Shown: positions 25,601 through 35,271 of the stretch, one piece after another
How positions within the stretch are numbered: the first letter of the stretch is position 1
Layout of the letters: each line of letters begins with the position of its first letter
DNA from: CAZGMC01 sp964526565
GTDB lineage: Bacteria > Pseudomonadota > Alphaproteobacteria > DSM-16000 > Inquilinaceae
Assembly: GCA_964526565.1 (NCBI GenBank)
Contig: CAZGMC010000029.1
Location: 1 to 39,971, forward strand
Reading direction: 5' to 3'
DNA length: 39,971 bases
The notes under the pieces: generated by a model
Told to the model about the DNA's origin: nothing
The model's database searches: none
What the model saw: only the letters and a program-made list of their open reading frames with translations
Translations under genes and position numbers: made by a program

Positions 25601-25650
25601 AAGTTTAGGGAGGAAACGCCCAAGAAGTGCGCTACGACAGCAGGGATCAC
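25572..25650 (-). ncRNA. Candidate trans-acting small RNA, alpha-r8/MmgR-like
   Basis: A minus-strand transcript of about 75-80 nt is implied by the strong terminator with no protein frame before it. Upstream of the terminator the sequence GTTTCCTCCCTAAAC (25617-25603) folds with GUUU/AAAC as the stem, exposing CCUCCCU, an anti-Shine-Dalgarno loop. The 10-mer UUUCCUCCCU (25616-25607) matches, as I recall it, the conserved core of the alphaproteobacterial alpha-r8 family, whose Sinorhizobium member MmgR is an Hfq-bound RNA limiting polyhydroxybutyrate storage. The 5' end is estimated only from the family's length of about 77 nt. Sequence and terminator are seen; family membership is inferred. 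Confidence 0.6.
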
Positions 25651-25775
25651 CTGCATGCCGCAATGCACAATGTGCCTTCGATCGCTCCGACGATCAAGCG
25701 AAAAATCGAACAGGCCGGAAAACCAACGACAAACGGCTAAAACCGGAGCAATTCCAGGCTACAGGCGCAGCGGGG

Positions 25776-25792
25776 ATGCTGCACTGCAGCAT
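25776..25792. promoter_or_regulatory. 17-bp palindrome containing CTGC-N3-GCAG
   Basis: ATGCTGCACTGCAGCAT is a perfect inverted repeat around one central base, about 130 bases upstream of the presumed small RNA start. It contains CTGC-ACT-GCAG, which agrees with the TGC-rich site reported for the PHB-responsive repressor PhaR. A second TGC-rich patch lies at 25651-25670. No phaR gene is in the window. Confidence 0.4.
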
Positions 25793-26061
25793 GATCCGCA
25801 GCGCGGCGGCGTCCGCCATGGTGGCAATCTGCCCCGGCACACACCAGGGCCGCCATGGCACGGGAGGATACGCTGACGCCTCCTGGCCCGACGCCCGGAA
25901 CTTGGCGTCCCGGAACTTGGCTCCCGGGCAGTGCCCGTGACGGTCGCCCAGCCTCACCCATGCCTAAAGACGATCGCTCCGACCGCATAAAAAAAGTCCG
26001 AACGATTCACCGGAGCGAGGGCTGCGGCATGCCAGTCGCCCGGCCGGGGCCACGGGCGGCC

Positions 26062-26093
26062 GGCACAATGGGCGGGTGGCACAATGGGCGGGT
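26062..26093. repeat. 16-bp direct repeat, two copies
   Basis: GGCACAATGGGCGGGT occurs twice in perfect tandem about 90 bases before pgsA. It is outside any gene, and the unit is not a multiple of three. Confidence 0.85.
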
Positions 26094-26183
26094 GGCGCCG
26101 GCCGGTTCGGTTCGTCCCTGACTCGCTGCCAGCCCGGCGGTTACAATGCCGCCGCCTCCCCCGGAACCCACGGCTTATCCATC

Positions 26184-26834
26184 ATGCTCAAGTCCCTGCC
26201 CAACGCGCTGACCCTGCTGCGTATTGCGATCATCCCGCCGCTCGTTGCCCTGTTCTACGTGTCCGCTCCATGGGGATCATGGGCCGCGTTGGGCCTGTTC
26301 GTCGTGGCCGCCGTGTCGGATTATTTCGACGGCTGGCTGGCCCGGCGCCTGGGCCAGATATCGGTATTCGGCCGGCTGCTCGACCCCATTGCCGACAAGA
26401 TGCTGGTCGCAGCCGTGCTGCTGATGCTGGTCGCGGCAGGCCGCGTGGAGGGGCTGTCGGTGATCGCCGCCGTCATCATCCTGCTGCGCGAGATCCTGAT
26501 CTCCGGGCTGCGCGAGTACATGGCCGGGCGGCGGGCGGCAGGCCTGCCGGTCACGCGCCTGGCGAAATGGAAGACCACCGTGCAGATGGCGGCCATCGCC
26601 CTGCTGATCATCGCTCCCGCCGTGCCGGCGCCGGTGCCGGTGCTGACGGCAGGCCTCATCGGCCTGTGGCTGGCCGCCGTGCTGACCGTGGTCACGGGAT
26701 GGGACTATGTGACGCGCGGCATCAGACTGCTGATGGCGGAAGACCGCGGCCGAACCGATGCGGACCGAACCGATGCGGACCGAACCGATGCGGACCGGGC
26801 CGGGGAGGCACCGACCGCGCCGGGACAGGCCTGA
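26184..26834 (+). CDS. pgsA: CDP-diacylglycerol-glycerol-3-phosphate 3-phosphatidyltransferase
   Basis: An inner-membrane enzyme making phosphatidylglycerol phosphate, the first committed step of phosphatidylglycerol synthesis. The 216-residue protein has the full CDP-alcohol phosphatidyltransferase motif DG-x2-AR-x8-G-x3-D-x3-D: D49, G50, A53, R54, G63, D67 and D71 (DGWLARRLGQ onwards). The N-terminus LPNALTLLRI is typical, and several helices follow. The C-terminal tail contains three exact RTDAD repeats, from a perfect 15-bp tandem repeat, outside the enzyme fold. ATG 26184 is chosen; upstream in-frame sequence is non-coding in character. A DUF2062 gene and moeA follow on the same strand. 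Confidence 0.95.
   Translation: MLKSLPNALTLLRIAIIPPLVALFYVSAPWGSWAALGLFVVAAVSDYFDGWLARRLGQISVFGRLLDPIADKMLVAAVLLMLVAAGRVEGLSVIAAVIILLREILISGLREYMAGRRAAGLPVTRLAKWKTTVQMAAIALLIIAPAVPAPVPVLTAGLIGLWLAAVLTVVTGWDYVTRGIRLLMAEDRGRTDADRTDADRTDADRAGEAPTAPGQA
26751..26795. repeat. 15-bp tandem repeat in the pgsA tail (three copies)
   Basis: CGAACCGATGCGGAC is repeated exactly three times and read in frame as RTDAD, adding a charged hydrophilic tail to PgsA. Confidence 0.92.
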
Positions 26835-26917
26835 AGGGCCGGACAAGCCTTCAGCATGCCATATTCGGCGTGCAAAGTGTTCGGCAATAATTGCGCCTGC
26901 AGGCGGGAACGGGAAGC

Positions 26918-27460
26918 GTGCAGTTCGTTCGGCGCCGCTATTTCAAACGGGTTCTCGGGCCGGTCTCCCGTCTGGAACTGACCCCCGCAACGGTCGGCCG
27001 AACCTTGGCCGTCGGCCTGGCCTGGGGCATTTCGGCGACGGTTGGCCTGCAGGTGATCGGTGTGACGGCGTGCTGGCTCGTTGCGCGCTGGCTGCGCCAT
27101 CCCTTCCATTATCCCATCGCCCTGCTGCTCACCGGACTCAGCAATCCCCTGACCCTGGCGCCGATGTACTCGTTCTACTTTTTCATTGGCGCGACAGTGC
27201 TGTGGGCCGAGGAGGCCGAAGCGGCCCCCGTCGCCCGCCTGGTCGACCGCCTGTCAGACGGCGAACTGTGGCAAGTTCTGATGGACTCCGGCTGGTTTCT
27301 GGCAATCTGTTTTGTCGGCAGCCTGCCGTTTGCCGTTGCGGGCGCCGCCGCCGGATATTATTTCGGGCACCATGTTGGCTACCGTTTGTCGAAACGCCGT
27401 CTGGCCCGTCGCAGACGCCGCGCCGCCATCGTCGAGGCCCGGACCGCCAAGTCCTCATGA
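26918..27460 (+). CDS. DUF2062 membrane protein
   Basis: A 180-residue predicted inner-membrane protein of the DUF2062 family. After a basic N-terminus (FVRRRYFKRV) come TVGRTLAVGLAWGISATVGL and HYPIALLLTGLSNPLTLAP, the family's conserved Asn-Pro segment, then a further hydrophobic helix and a strongly basic C-terminus (RRLARRRRRAA). The function is unknown; some members are fused to or sit with glycosyltransferases. The GTG at 26918 with GGGAAG upstream is chosen over a TTG at 26891. The stop lies in an ATGA with a possible moeA start, so the two are probably translated together. Confidence 0.8.
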   Translation: MQFVRRRYFKRVLGPVSRLELTPATVGRTLAVGLAWGISATVGLQVIGVTACWLVARWLRHPFHYPIALLLTGLSNPLTLAPMYSFYFFIGATVLWAEEAEAAPVARLVDRLSDGELWQVLMDSGWFLAICFVGSLPFAVAGAAAGYYFGHHVGYRLSKRRLARRRRRAAIVEARTAKSS

Positions 27461-27477
27461 CGCAGAAAGGCGCGGCA

Positions 27478-28767
27478 ATGACGCCGTTGACTGAAGACCC
27501 CTTCGCCGTCACCCAGCGCGAGCTCTCCCTGGACGATGCCCTGGCCCGACTGGAGCGCCGGCTGCGGCCGATCGAGGAGATCGAGGCCGTACCGCTGGCC
27601 CAGGCGCTGGGCCGCGTCCTTGCCGAACCCCTGATCGCCCATCATGCCGTGCCGCCCTATGACAGCGCCGCCGTGGACGGCTATGCGGTGTTCTTCGACG
27701 ACCTGTCCGGGGCCATGGCGACGCGGCTGCCGGTCACGGCGACCGTCCGTGCCGGCCATCCACTGAAACGGCCGTGCCGCCGCGGCGAGGCGTTGCGCGT
27801 CTATACCGGCGCAGCCCTGCCGCCGGAGGGACCGGACACCGTAATCATTGCCGAGGACTGCGCCGCCGATCCCGAAACGGCCAGGAATGCCCACGTCCTG
27901 GTGCCGCCGGACGTGCCGAAGGGCATCCATGTGCGCCGCGCCGGCGAGGACGTGGTCGCCGGCAGCCGGGTGCTGCTGGCCGGGCGGCGCCTGCGCGCCC
28001 GCGACCTGGGCCTGGCCGCCGCCGTCGGCTGCGCCGAGGTGAGCGTGTTCCGGCGCCTGCGCGTCGCCCTGTTCTCGACCGGCGACGAGCTGCGCGATCC
28101 GGACGCAGCGCTGCCGCACGGCTGCCTGTACGACGTCAACCGGCCGGTCCTGGGCGCCCTGCTGTCGCAGCTCGGCTGTGCCGTCACGGACCTGGGCATC
28201 GTCGGCGACAATGCGGCGGCCTACCGCGCCCGCCTGAAGCAGGCGCTGGACCGGGCCGACCTGGTGGTCGCCACCGGCGGCCTGTCGATGGCCGAGCAGA
28301 CGCACGTGCGCACCGCCGTCGATGAGCTCGGCGGCCGGCTGTACATGTGGCGGCTGGCGATCAAGCCGGGCCGACCGCTGGGCCTGGCCCAGCTTGATGG
28401 CGGGTCGGGCCCCGTGCCGTTCATGGCCCTGCCGGGCAGCCCGGCCGCGGCCATGGTCAGCTTCAAGCACTTCGCGCAACGGGTCGTGCTGCGCCTGTCG
28501 GGGGCGCGGGAGCCGCCGCCCCAGCCGTTCCCCGTGCGCGCCGACTTCAGCTACCACAAGAAGCGCGACCGCCGCGAATACCTGCGTGTGGTCCTGGTCG
28601 AGGGCAGCGACGGCATGCCGCTGGCCCGCCTGCTGCTGCCCGAAGACAACAGCGGAACGCTGAGCGCCATGGCCGCCGCCGACGGCCTGGTCGAGTTGCC
28701 GGAGGACGTCATGCACCTGGACCGCGGCAGCGTCATCTCGTTCCTGCCGTTCTCGGAGATCGATTGA
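27478..28767 (+). CDS. moeA: MoeA-like molybdopterin molybdenumtransferase, divergent at conserved residues
   Basis: MoeA inserts molybdenum into adenylylated molybdopterin. The 429-residue protein has the family domains in order: PYDSAAVDGYA near the N-terminus, the domain with VYTGAALPPEGPDTVIIAED, the MogA-like domain with FSTGDELRDP, VVATGGLSMAEQTHVRTAV and AIKPGRPLG, and a C-terminal beta barrel. Compared with E. coli MoeA as I recall it, the SVGEADYT loop reads SMAEQTHV, losing the catalytically important Asp228, and LPGNPVS reads LPGSPAA. It may be a specialised paralogue or have lower activity. The start at 27478 has AAAGG upstream; an ATG at 27457 overlapping the DUF2062 stop is also possible. 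Confidence 0.88.
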   Translation: MTPLTEDPFAVTQRELSLDDALARLERRLRPIEEIEAVPLAQALGRVLAEPLIAHHAVPPYDSAAVDGYAVFFDDLSGAMATRLPVTATVRAGHPLKRPCRRGEALRVYTGAALPPEGPDTVIIAEDCAADPETARNAHVLVPPDVPKGIHVRRAGEDVVAGSRVLLAGRRLRARDLGLAAAVGCAEVSVFRRLRVALFSTGDELRDPDAALPHGCLYDVNRPVLGALLSQLGCAVTDLGIVGDNAAAYRARLKQALDRADLVVATGGLSMAEQTHVRTAVDELGGRLYMWRLAIKPGRPLGLAQLDGGSGPVPFMALPGSPAAAMVSFKHFAQRVVLRLSGAREPPPQPFPVRADFSYHKKRDRREYLRVVLVEGSDGMPLARLLLPEDNSGTLSAMAAADGLVELPEDVMHLDRGSVISFLPFSEID

Positions 28768-28870
28768 GGCCGGTGGCTGCAGGCTTGCCTGGCGATTCGC
28801 CAGCCGGTTCGGAGGATGTCGCGACGGCGCCGGCCCGGCCCCGCGGCTCTCCCGCCTGCGCGGTGCGGCG

Positions 28871-29983
28871 ATGAGGATCGCCTTCTATGCGCCGATGAAG
28901 CCGCCCGACCATCCGCTGCCGTCGGGCGACCGACGCATGGCGCAGCTGCTGATGGCGGCGCTCGCCGCCGGCGGGCACGAGGTGGTGCTGGCCGGCCGTC
29001 TGCGCAGCTGGGACGACGCGACGGTGCCGGGGCGGCAGGCGCGGCTCAGGGCACTGGGCGCACGGCTGGCGGCGCGGCTGGTGCGGCGCTGGCAGGGCGC
29101 GGCGGACCGGCCGGACCTGTGGTTCACCTACCACCTCTACCACAAGGCGCCGGACTGGCTGGGGCCGGCCGTCAGCGGGTCGCTGGGCATCCCCTATGTC
29201 GTTGCCGAGGCGTCGTATGCAGCGAAGCGACGGCACGGTGCCTGGGCCGAGGGCTTCGCCGCCGCCGCCGCTGCACTGGCCCGCGCCGACGCCGTGATCG
29301 CCGTGTCGGCCGTCGATGCCGAGGGACTGGGCCGGGTGGTGCCGGCAGCGCGGCTGCACCGGCTGGCGCCGTTCATCGAGACGGCGCCGTTCGCCGCGGC
29401 GCTGGCGACTCGCGACGCGGCACGGGCGCGGCTGTGGCGCGGCGAGGCCGGGCCGTGGCTGCTGGCCGTGGGCATGATGCGGCCAGGCGACAAGGCGCAG
29501 TCCTTTGCCGTGCTGGCCGCGGCCCTGGCGCGGCTGGCCGGCCGGCCGTGGCGGCTGGCGCTGGTCGGCGACGGGCCGCTGCTGGCGAAGGTCCTGGCGC
29601 GCTTCCCGCCGGGGCGGGTGTGTCCTCTGGGCCGGCAGCCACTCGAGGCGCTGCCGCCGATCTATGCCGCCGCCGACCTGTATGTCTGGCCGGCGATCAA
29701 CGAGGCCTATGGCCTGGCGCTGCTGGAGGCGCAGGCCGCCGGGCTGGCGGTCGTGGCCGGGCGCAGCGGCGGCGTGCCCGACATCGTGCGCGACGGGACC
29801 ACCGGCCTGCTGACCCCGCCCGGCGACGCCGCCGCCCTGGCCGACTCGGTCACCGCCCTGCTCGACGACCCGCCACGGCGCATCGCCATGGGCGCGGCGG
29901 CGGCGCGGACGGCCGCCGCTGAGCATGATTTCGCGGCAGCCGTCGTGCGGCTGAACGGAGTTCTGGAGAGGCTGCGGCGATGA
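28871..29983 (+). CDS. Glycosyltransferase family 4
   Basis: A 370-residue retaining GT-B glycosyltransferase. The N-terminal domain begins RIAFYAPMKPPDHPLPSGDR, and the C-terminal nucleotide-sugar domain has WLLAVGMMRPGDK, ALVGDGPL and INEAYGLALLEAQAAGLAVV, containing the GT4 E-x7-E motif, then the GGVPDIV loop. No signal or membrane segment is present, so it acts in the cytoplasm on an unknown acceptor. It begins a nine-gene same-strand run, and its stop overlaps the next start by four bases (ATGA). Confidence 0.88.
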   Translation: MRIAFYAPMKPPDHPLPSGDRRMAQLLMAALAAGGHEVVLAGRLRSWDDATVPGRQARLRALGARLAARLVRRWQGAADRPDLWFTYHLYHKAPDWLGPAVSGSLGIPYVVAEASYAAKRRHGAWAEGFAAAAAALARADAVIAVSAVDAEGLGRVVPAARLHRLAPFIETAPFAAALATRDAARARLWRGEAGPWLLAVGMMRPGDKAQSFAVLAAALARLAGRPWRLALVGDGPLLAKVLARFPPGRVCPLGRQPLEALPPIYAAADLYVWPAINEAYGLALLEAQAAGLAVVAGRSGGVPDIVRDGTTGLLTPPGDAAALADSVTALLDDPPRRIAMGAAAARTAAAEHDFAAAVVRLNGVLERLRR

Positions 29984-30642
29984 CCGAGCTGTTGATGATT
30001 CGCCATGGCCCGACCGGGTGGAATGCCGACGGCCGCATCCAGGGCCGCACCGACATCCCGCTGTCGCCGGCGGGACGCGAGCGGGTCGGCCGGTGGCGGC
30101 TGCCGGCCGGTCTGGCCCGCTTCGACGGCACCGCCGAGTGGGTCGCCAGTCCGCTGCGGCGCGCCGCCGAGACCGCGCGGCTGCTGCGCGGCGGCGCCGT
30201 CACTGCCGACGTGCGGCTGGCCGAGATGGCCTACGGCGTCTGGGAGGGCCGGCTGCGCGCCGAGATCGAGGCGGGGATCGAGGCGGGGATCGAGGCGGGG
30301 ATCGAGGCGGGGATCGAGACGGGGCTGACCGCCGCGCTGGGCGACTGGGGCGGCCTGGGGCTGGACTTCGCCCCGCCCGGCGGCGAATCACCGCGCCAGG
30401 TGCAGGCGCGGCTCACATCGTTCCTGGCCGAGCGTGCCGCGCGCGGGCGGACCACCGTGGCGGTCTGTCATAAGGGCGTCATTCGCGCCCTGTATGCTCT
30501 GGCCACCGGCTGGGCGATGACCGGCAAGCCGCCCGACAAGGTGGCGGACGATTGCGCCCATCTGTTCCGACTCGCCGCCGACGGCACCCCGGCCGTCGTC
30601 GAAATGAACATTCCTCTGCTGGCGCCGCCATCGACACCATGA
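29980..30642 (+). CDS. Histidine phosphatase family protein with EAGI repeat
   Basis: A 220-residue branch-1 histidine phosphatase (phosphoglycerate mutase/CobC fold). The phosphorylated His sits in LLMIRHGPTGWN, with SPLRRAAETARLL, then EMAYGVWEG, and the second catalytic His in VAVCHKGVIRALY. Directly after the EGR loop, EAGI is repeated four times exactly (a 12-bp DNA repeat) before a fifth changed copy. This lengthens a region that in relatives is a short helical linker. It is coupled by ATGA to glycosyltransferases on both sides, so it may remove phosphate from a sugar-phosphate intermediate; that is inference. Confidence 0.88.
   Translation: MTELLMIRHGPTGWNADGRIQGRTDIPLSPAGRERVGRWRLPAGLARFDGTAEWVASPLRRAAETARLLRGGAVTADVRLAEMAYGVWEGRLRAEIEAGIEAGIEAGIEAGIETGLTAALGDWGGLGLDFAPPGGESPRQVQARLTSFLAERAARGRTTVAVCHKGVIRALYALATGWAMTGKPPDKVADDCAHLFRLAADGTPAVVEMNIPLLAPPSTP
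30268..30315. repeat. 12-bp tandem repeat in the histidine phosphatase gene (four copies)
   Basis: GAGGCGGGGATC is repeated four times without change, with a decayed fifth copy (GAGACGGGGCTG), and is read in frame as EAGI. Confidence 0.92.
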
Positions 30643-31883
30643 TCAGGGTGCTGTTCCACGTGCAACACCTGCTCGGCATCGGCCATGTCCGCCGCGCGGC
30701 GCTGATCGCCCGGGCCCTGGCCGCCGAGGGCGCAAGGGTGACCGTTGCCCAGGGCGGCTTTCCGGTGCCTGCGGTGGACTTCGGCGGCACCGAGGTCGTG
30801 CCGCTGCCGCCGGTGCGGGCCGCCGACTCCGCCTTCTCCGCACTGGTCGACGAGACCGGCCGGCCGGTCGGCGACTCGTGGCGGGCGCGGCGGCGCGACG
30901 CCCTGCTGGCGCTTTACGAACGGGTCCGGCCCGACGTGCTGCTGCTCGAGACTTATCCGTTCGGCCGCCGCGCCTTCCGCTTCGAACTGGAGCCGCTGCT
31001 CGACCGCGCCGCGGCGGCGGCGCCGCGGCCGCTGGTCGCCTGCTCGGTGCGCGACATCCTGGTGCGCAGGGACGACCCGGCACGGGCCCGGCACATGGCC
31101 GACGCGGTGCGCCGCCGCTTCGACCTGGTCCTGGTCCACGGCGACCCGCGGCTGGTGCCGTTCGCTGCCAGCTTCCCGGCGGCCGACGCGATCGCCGACC
31201 GCATCCGCCACACCGGCTATGTGGCCGCGCCACGCCCGGCGACCGCCCCACCCGGCCACAACGCGTGCAGGGACCGCGCCGCGGACGGCCCGGCGGACCG
31301 CGACGCGGACGGTTGGGACGAGGTGATCGTCTCGGTCGGCGGCGGCGCCGTCGGCGCCGATCTGCTGCGCACGGCGCTGGCGGCCCGGCCCCTGACCCCG
31401 CTGGCCGACGCGCCGTGGCGCCTGCTGTGCGGCCCGGATCTGCCGGACCAGGCGAGCGCCGCGCTGCGCGCCGCGGCGCCGCCCGGCGTCGTCGTCGAGC
31501 CGGCGCGGCCGGACTTCCCGGCGCTGCTTGGCCGCTGCCGTCTGTCGATCAGCCAGGCCGGCTACAACACGGTGATGGACGTGCTGGCCGCCGGCTGCCC
31601 CGCCGTGCTGGTGCCGTTCGCCGCCGGCGCCGAGACCGAGCAGACCGACCGGGCCCGCCTGCTCGCCGCGCGCGGCCTGGTCCACCCGGTCGAGGAGGCG
31701 GACTTGACCCCGGCCCGCCTGGCCGCGGCGGTGACGGCGGCATTGGCCGCCCCGCCGCCGCCGCGCCCGGCGATCGCCATGGACGGCGCCGCCGAGACGG
31801 CCCGCCTGCTGCTGCGCGCCGTGTGTGACGGGCGGACACCGCGCAACGCGGTTGCCGCGGGCGGCCCGGCGGGTCTTAAATAG
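30639..31883 (+). CDS. MurG-like predicted glycosyltransferase (COG4671 type)
   Basis: A 414-residue GT-B protein. The N-terminus VLFHVQHLLGIGHVRRAALI is the hallmark of the COG4671 'predicted glycosyl transferase' group, followed by VPLPPVRAAD, and the C-domain shows the MurG/GT28-like RCRLSISQAGYNTVMDVLAA and VLVPFAAGAETEQ for UDP-sugar binding. A low-complexity Asp/Ala/Arg insertion lies near residues 210-225. The substrate is unknown. Its ATG overlaps the phosphatase stop by four bases, and a polysaccharide deacetylase-like gene follows after 31 bases. Confidence 0.85.
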   Translation: MIRVLFHVQHLLGIGHVRRAALIARALAAEGARVTVAQGGFPVPAVDFGGTEVVPLPPVRAADSAFSALVDETGRPVGDSWRARRRDALLALYERVRPDVLLLETYPFGRRAFRFELEPLLDRAAAAAPRPLVACSVRDILVRRDDPARARHMADAVRRRFDLVLVHGDPRLVPFAASFPAADAIADRIRHTGYVAAPRPATAPPGHNACRDRAADGPADRDADGWDEVIVSVGGGAVGADLLRTALAARPLTPLADAPWRLLCGPDLPDQASAALRAAAPPGVVVEPARPDFPALLGRCRLSISQAGYNTVMDVLAAGCPAVLVPFAAGAETEQTDRARLLAARGLVHPVEEADLTPARLAAAVTAALAAPPPPRPAIAMDGAAETARLLLRAVCDGRTPRNAVAAGGPAGLK

Positions 31884-31914
31884 TTTGGTGGATCATGCGG
31901 CAATCAGGTCCCGA

Positions 31915-32778
31915 ATGAGCGAACCGTCCGGCAACGCTCCGGCCCCTGCCTCGGCCCCTGCCTCGGCTTCCGCCGCGGACCGGGCGCGAGCCGCCGCCGG
32001 CCCGTGGGCCGTCCTGGCCGGTGAGCTCGACGCCTGGGCCGCGGCCGGCCGGCCGGCGACGCTGTGGTGGCGCGACGACGACGCCGGCGACACCGGTCCG
32101 GCGCTCGGCCGCCTGCTCGACCTGCGGGCGCGCCACGGCGTGCCGGTGGCGCTGGCCGTCATCCCGGCCCGCGCCACCGCGGCGCTGGGCGGCCGGCTGG
32201 CGACGGAGCCGCTCACCGTGACGGTGCTCCAGCACGGCTGGTCCCACGCCGACACCGATCCGGACGCGGCCCGCCAGACCGAGCTGTCCGATGCCTGGCC
32301 GGCGGCCGCGGCCGACCACTGGCTGCGCACCGGGTGGGACCGGCTGCGCGGCCTGTTCGGGGCACGGGCACTGCCGGTCATGGTGCCGCCGTGGAACCGC
32401 ATCGACCCCGGCATCGCCGCCCGCCTGCCGGCGCTGGGCTGCACGGCGGTCAGCGGCCTGGGCGCGCGCCGGTCCGACGAGCCCGGCCCGCCGCGGCTCA
32501 ACGTCCACGCCGACCTGATGGACTGGAGCGTGCACCGCTTCCGTGGCGAGGCGCCGGTGCTGGCGGTGCTGGCCGCCCACCTGGCCGACCGCCGCGCCGG
32601 CCGCGCCGATCCGGCCGAACCGACCGGGCTGATGACCCACCACCTGAACCATGACGAGGACTGCTGGGCGTTCCTGGACCGACTGTTCGCGCTCACCCGC
32701 AGCCATCCGGCCGCCACCTGGCTGGACACCCAGGCCGCCCTCGCCGCCTGGCCGGCACCCGCCGCGGCGCCGCCATGA
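31915..32778 (+). CDS. Polysaccharide deacetylase-like protein
   Basis: A 287-residue protein with features of the NodB/CE4-like deacetylase fold: TLWWRDDDAGD near residue 50 (the metal/catalytic Asp motif), LQHGWSHAD with its His pair, MVPPWNRID, and the late LMTHHLNHDED. No clear signal peptide is seen, suggesting action in the cytoplasm on a small glycosylated molecule rather than on cell-wall polymer. The N-terminus contains an APAS repeat from two copies of a 12-bp unit (31942-31965). It is coupled by ATGA to the next gene. Confidence 0.8.
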   Translation: MSEPSGNAPAPASAPASASAADRARAAAGPWAVLAGELDAWAAAGRPATLWWRDDDAGDTGPALGRLLDLRARHGVPVALAVIPARATAALGGRLATEPLTVTVLQHGWSHADTDPDAARQTELSDAWPAAAADHWLRTGWDRLRGLFGARALPVMVPPWNRIDPGIAARLPALGCTAVSGLGARRSDEPGPPRLNVHADLMDWSVHRFRGEAPVLAVLAAHLADRRAGRADPAEPTGLMTHHLNHDEDCWAFLDRLFALTRSHPAATWLDTQAALAAWPAPAAAPP

Positions 32779-33388
32779 GCCTGCACCGCTATCCTGCCGC
32801 CAGCCTGTGGGCGGACGACGCACGCGCTGCCGCAGGGCTGGCCATGACGGCGCTGCCGCTCGCTGTCCTGGACATGCACTGGGTCCTGACGGCGGCGTTC
32901 GGCGCCGCAGCGATCCTGTTCGCCGGGTTCCTGGTGCGCACGGGGCTGCGCCACATCACCGTGATCGAAACCGGCGACGCCGGCATCGCCACGCACGGTC
33001 CGCTGGGCAGCGCCATCGCCTGGCCGCAGCTCGCCGGACTGCGGCTGCGCTACTACTCGACGCGGCGCGACCGCGAGCATGGCTGGATGCAGCTCACCCT
33101 GCGCGGCAACCGGCGCCGGCTGCGCCTCGAGTCGACCCTGGACGGGTTCGACGACGTGGTCGGCCAGGCCTGCGCCGCCGCCCGCCGCAACGGCGTGACG
33201 TTCGACGACGCCACCGTGGAGAACCTGCTGGCCCTGGGCATCGACCCCGGCCGCGGCGCGCCGCGCACGCGCTGGGACCTGGGCGCGCTGGACAGGGACG
33301 AAGCCGCGGACGGCGGCGGGGTTGACGGGGCCGAGGTGCGGCGCGGCACCGGCGGCGGCGATGACCACCGGCGCCGGGGGGCGGCACG

Positions 33389-33392
<4 letters not shown>
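32775..33392 (+). CDS. Small membrane protein of unknown function
   Basis: I do not recognise the family. The 205-residue protein has two adjacent hydrophobic segments (about 19-38 and 40-57), followed by a soluble domain with alternating strands (ITVIETGDAGIATHGPLG, then WMQLTLRGNRRRLRLES). This resembles a bacterial PH-like domain of the kind following two helices in small membrane proteins. The last 35 residues are Asp/Gly/Arg-rich and probably disordered. The ATGA overlaps at both ends tie it to the deacetylase and to the ABC ATPase genes. Confidence 0.7.
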
Positions 33393-35248
<1,856 letters not shown>

Positions 35249-35271
35249 AACCGTTTCGCGGAGGCAACGAC

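Larger units (their letters stand above)
25549..26183. other. Non-coding region with small RNA, palindrome and short repeats
   Basis: About 635 bases without a supportable protein gene, AT-richer than its surroundings in 25640-25760. It holds the minus-strand small RNA candidate and its terminator (25572-25650), a 17-bp palindrome (25776-25792), a 15-bp direct repeat (25894-25923, second copy slightly changed) and a 16-bp perfect direct repeat (26062-26093) before pgsA. A run of A residues (25989-25995) precedes the pgsA side, but I see no confident promoter. Confidence 0.7.

Noticed and set aside
25601..25620. Plus-strand Shine-Dalgarno AGGGAGGAAA as a gene start
   Set aside because: No start codon or frame follows; the sequence is better explained as the complement of the small RNA's CCUCCCU loop.
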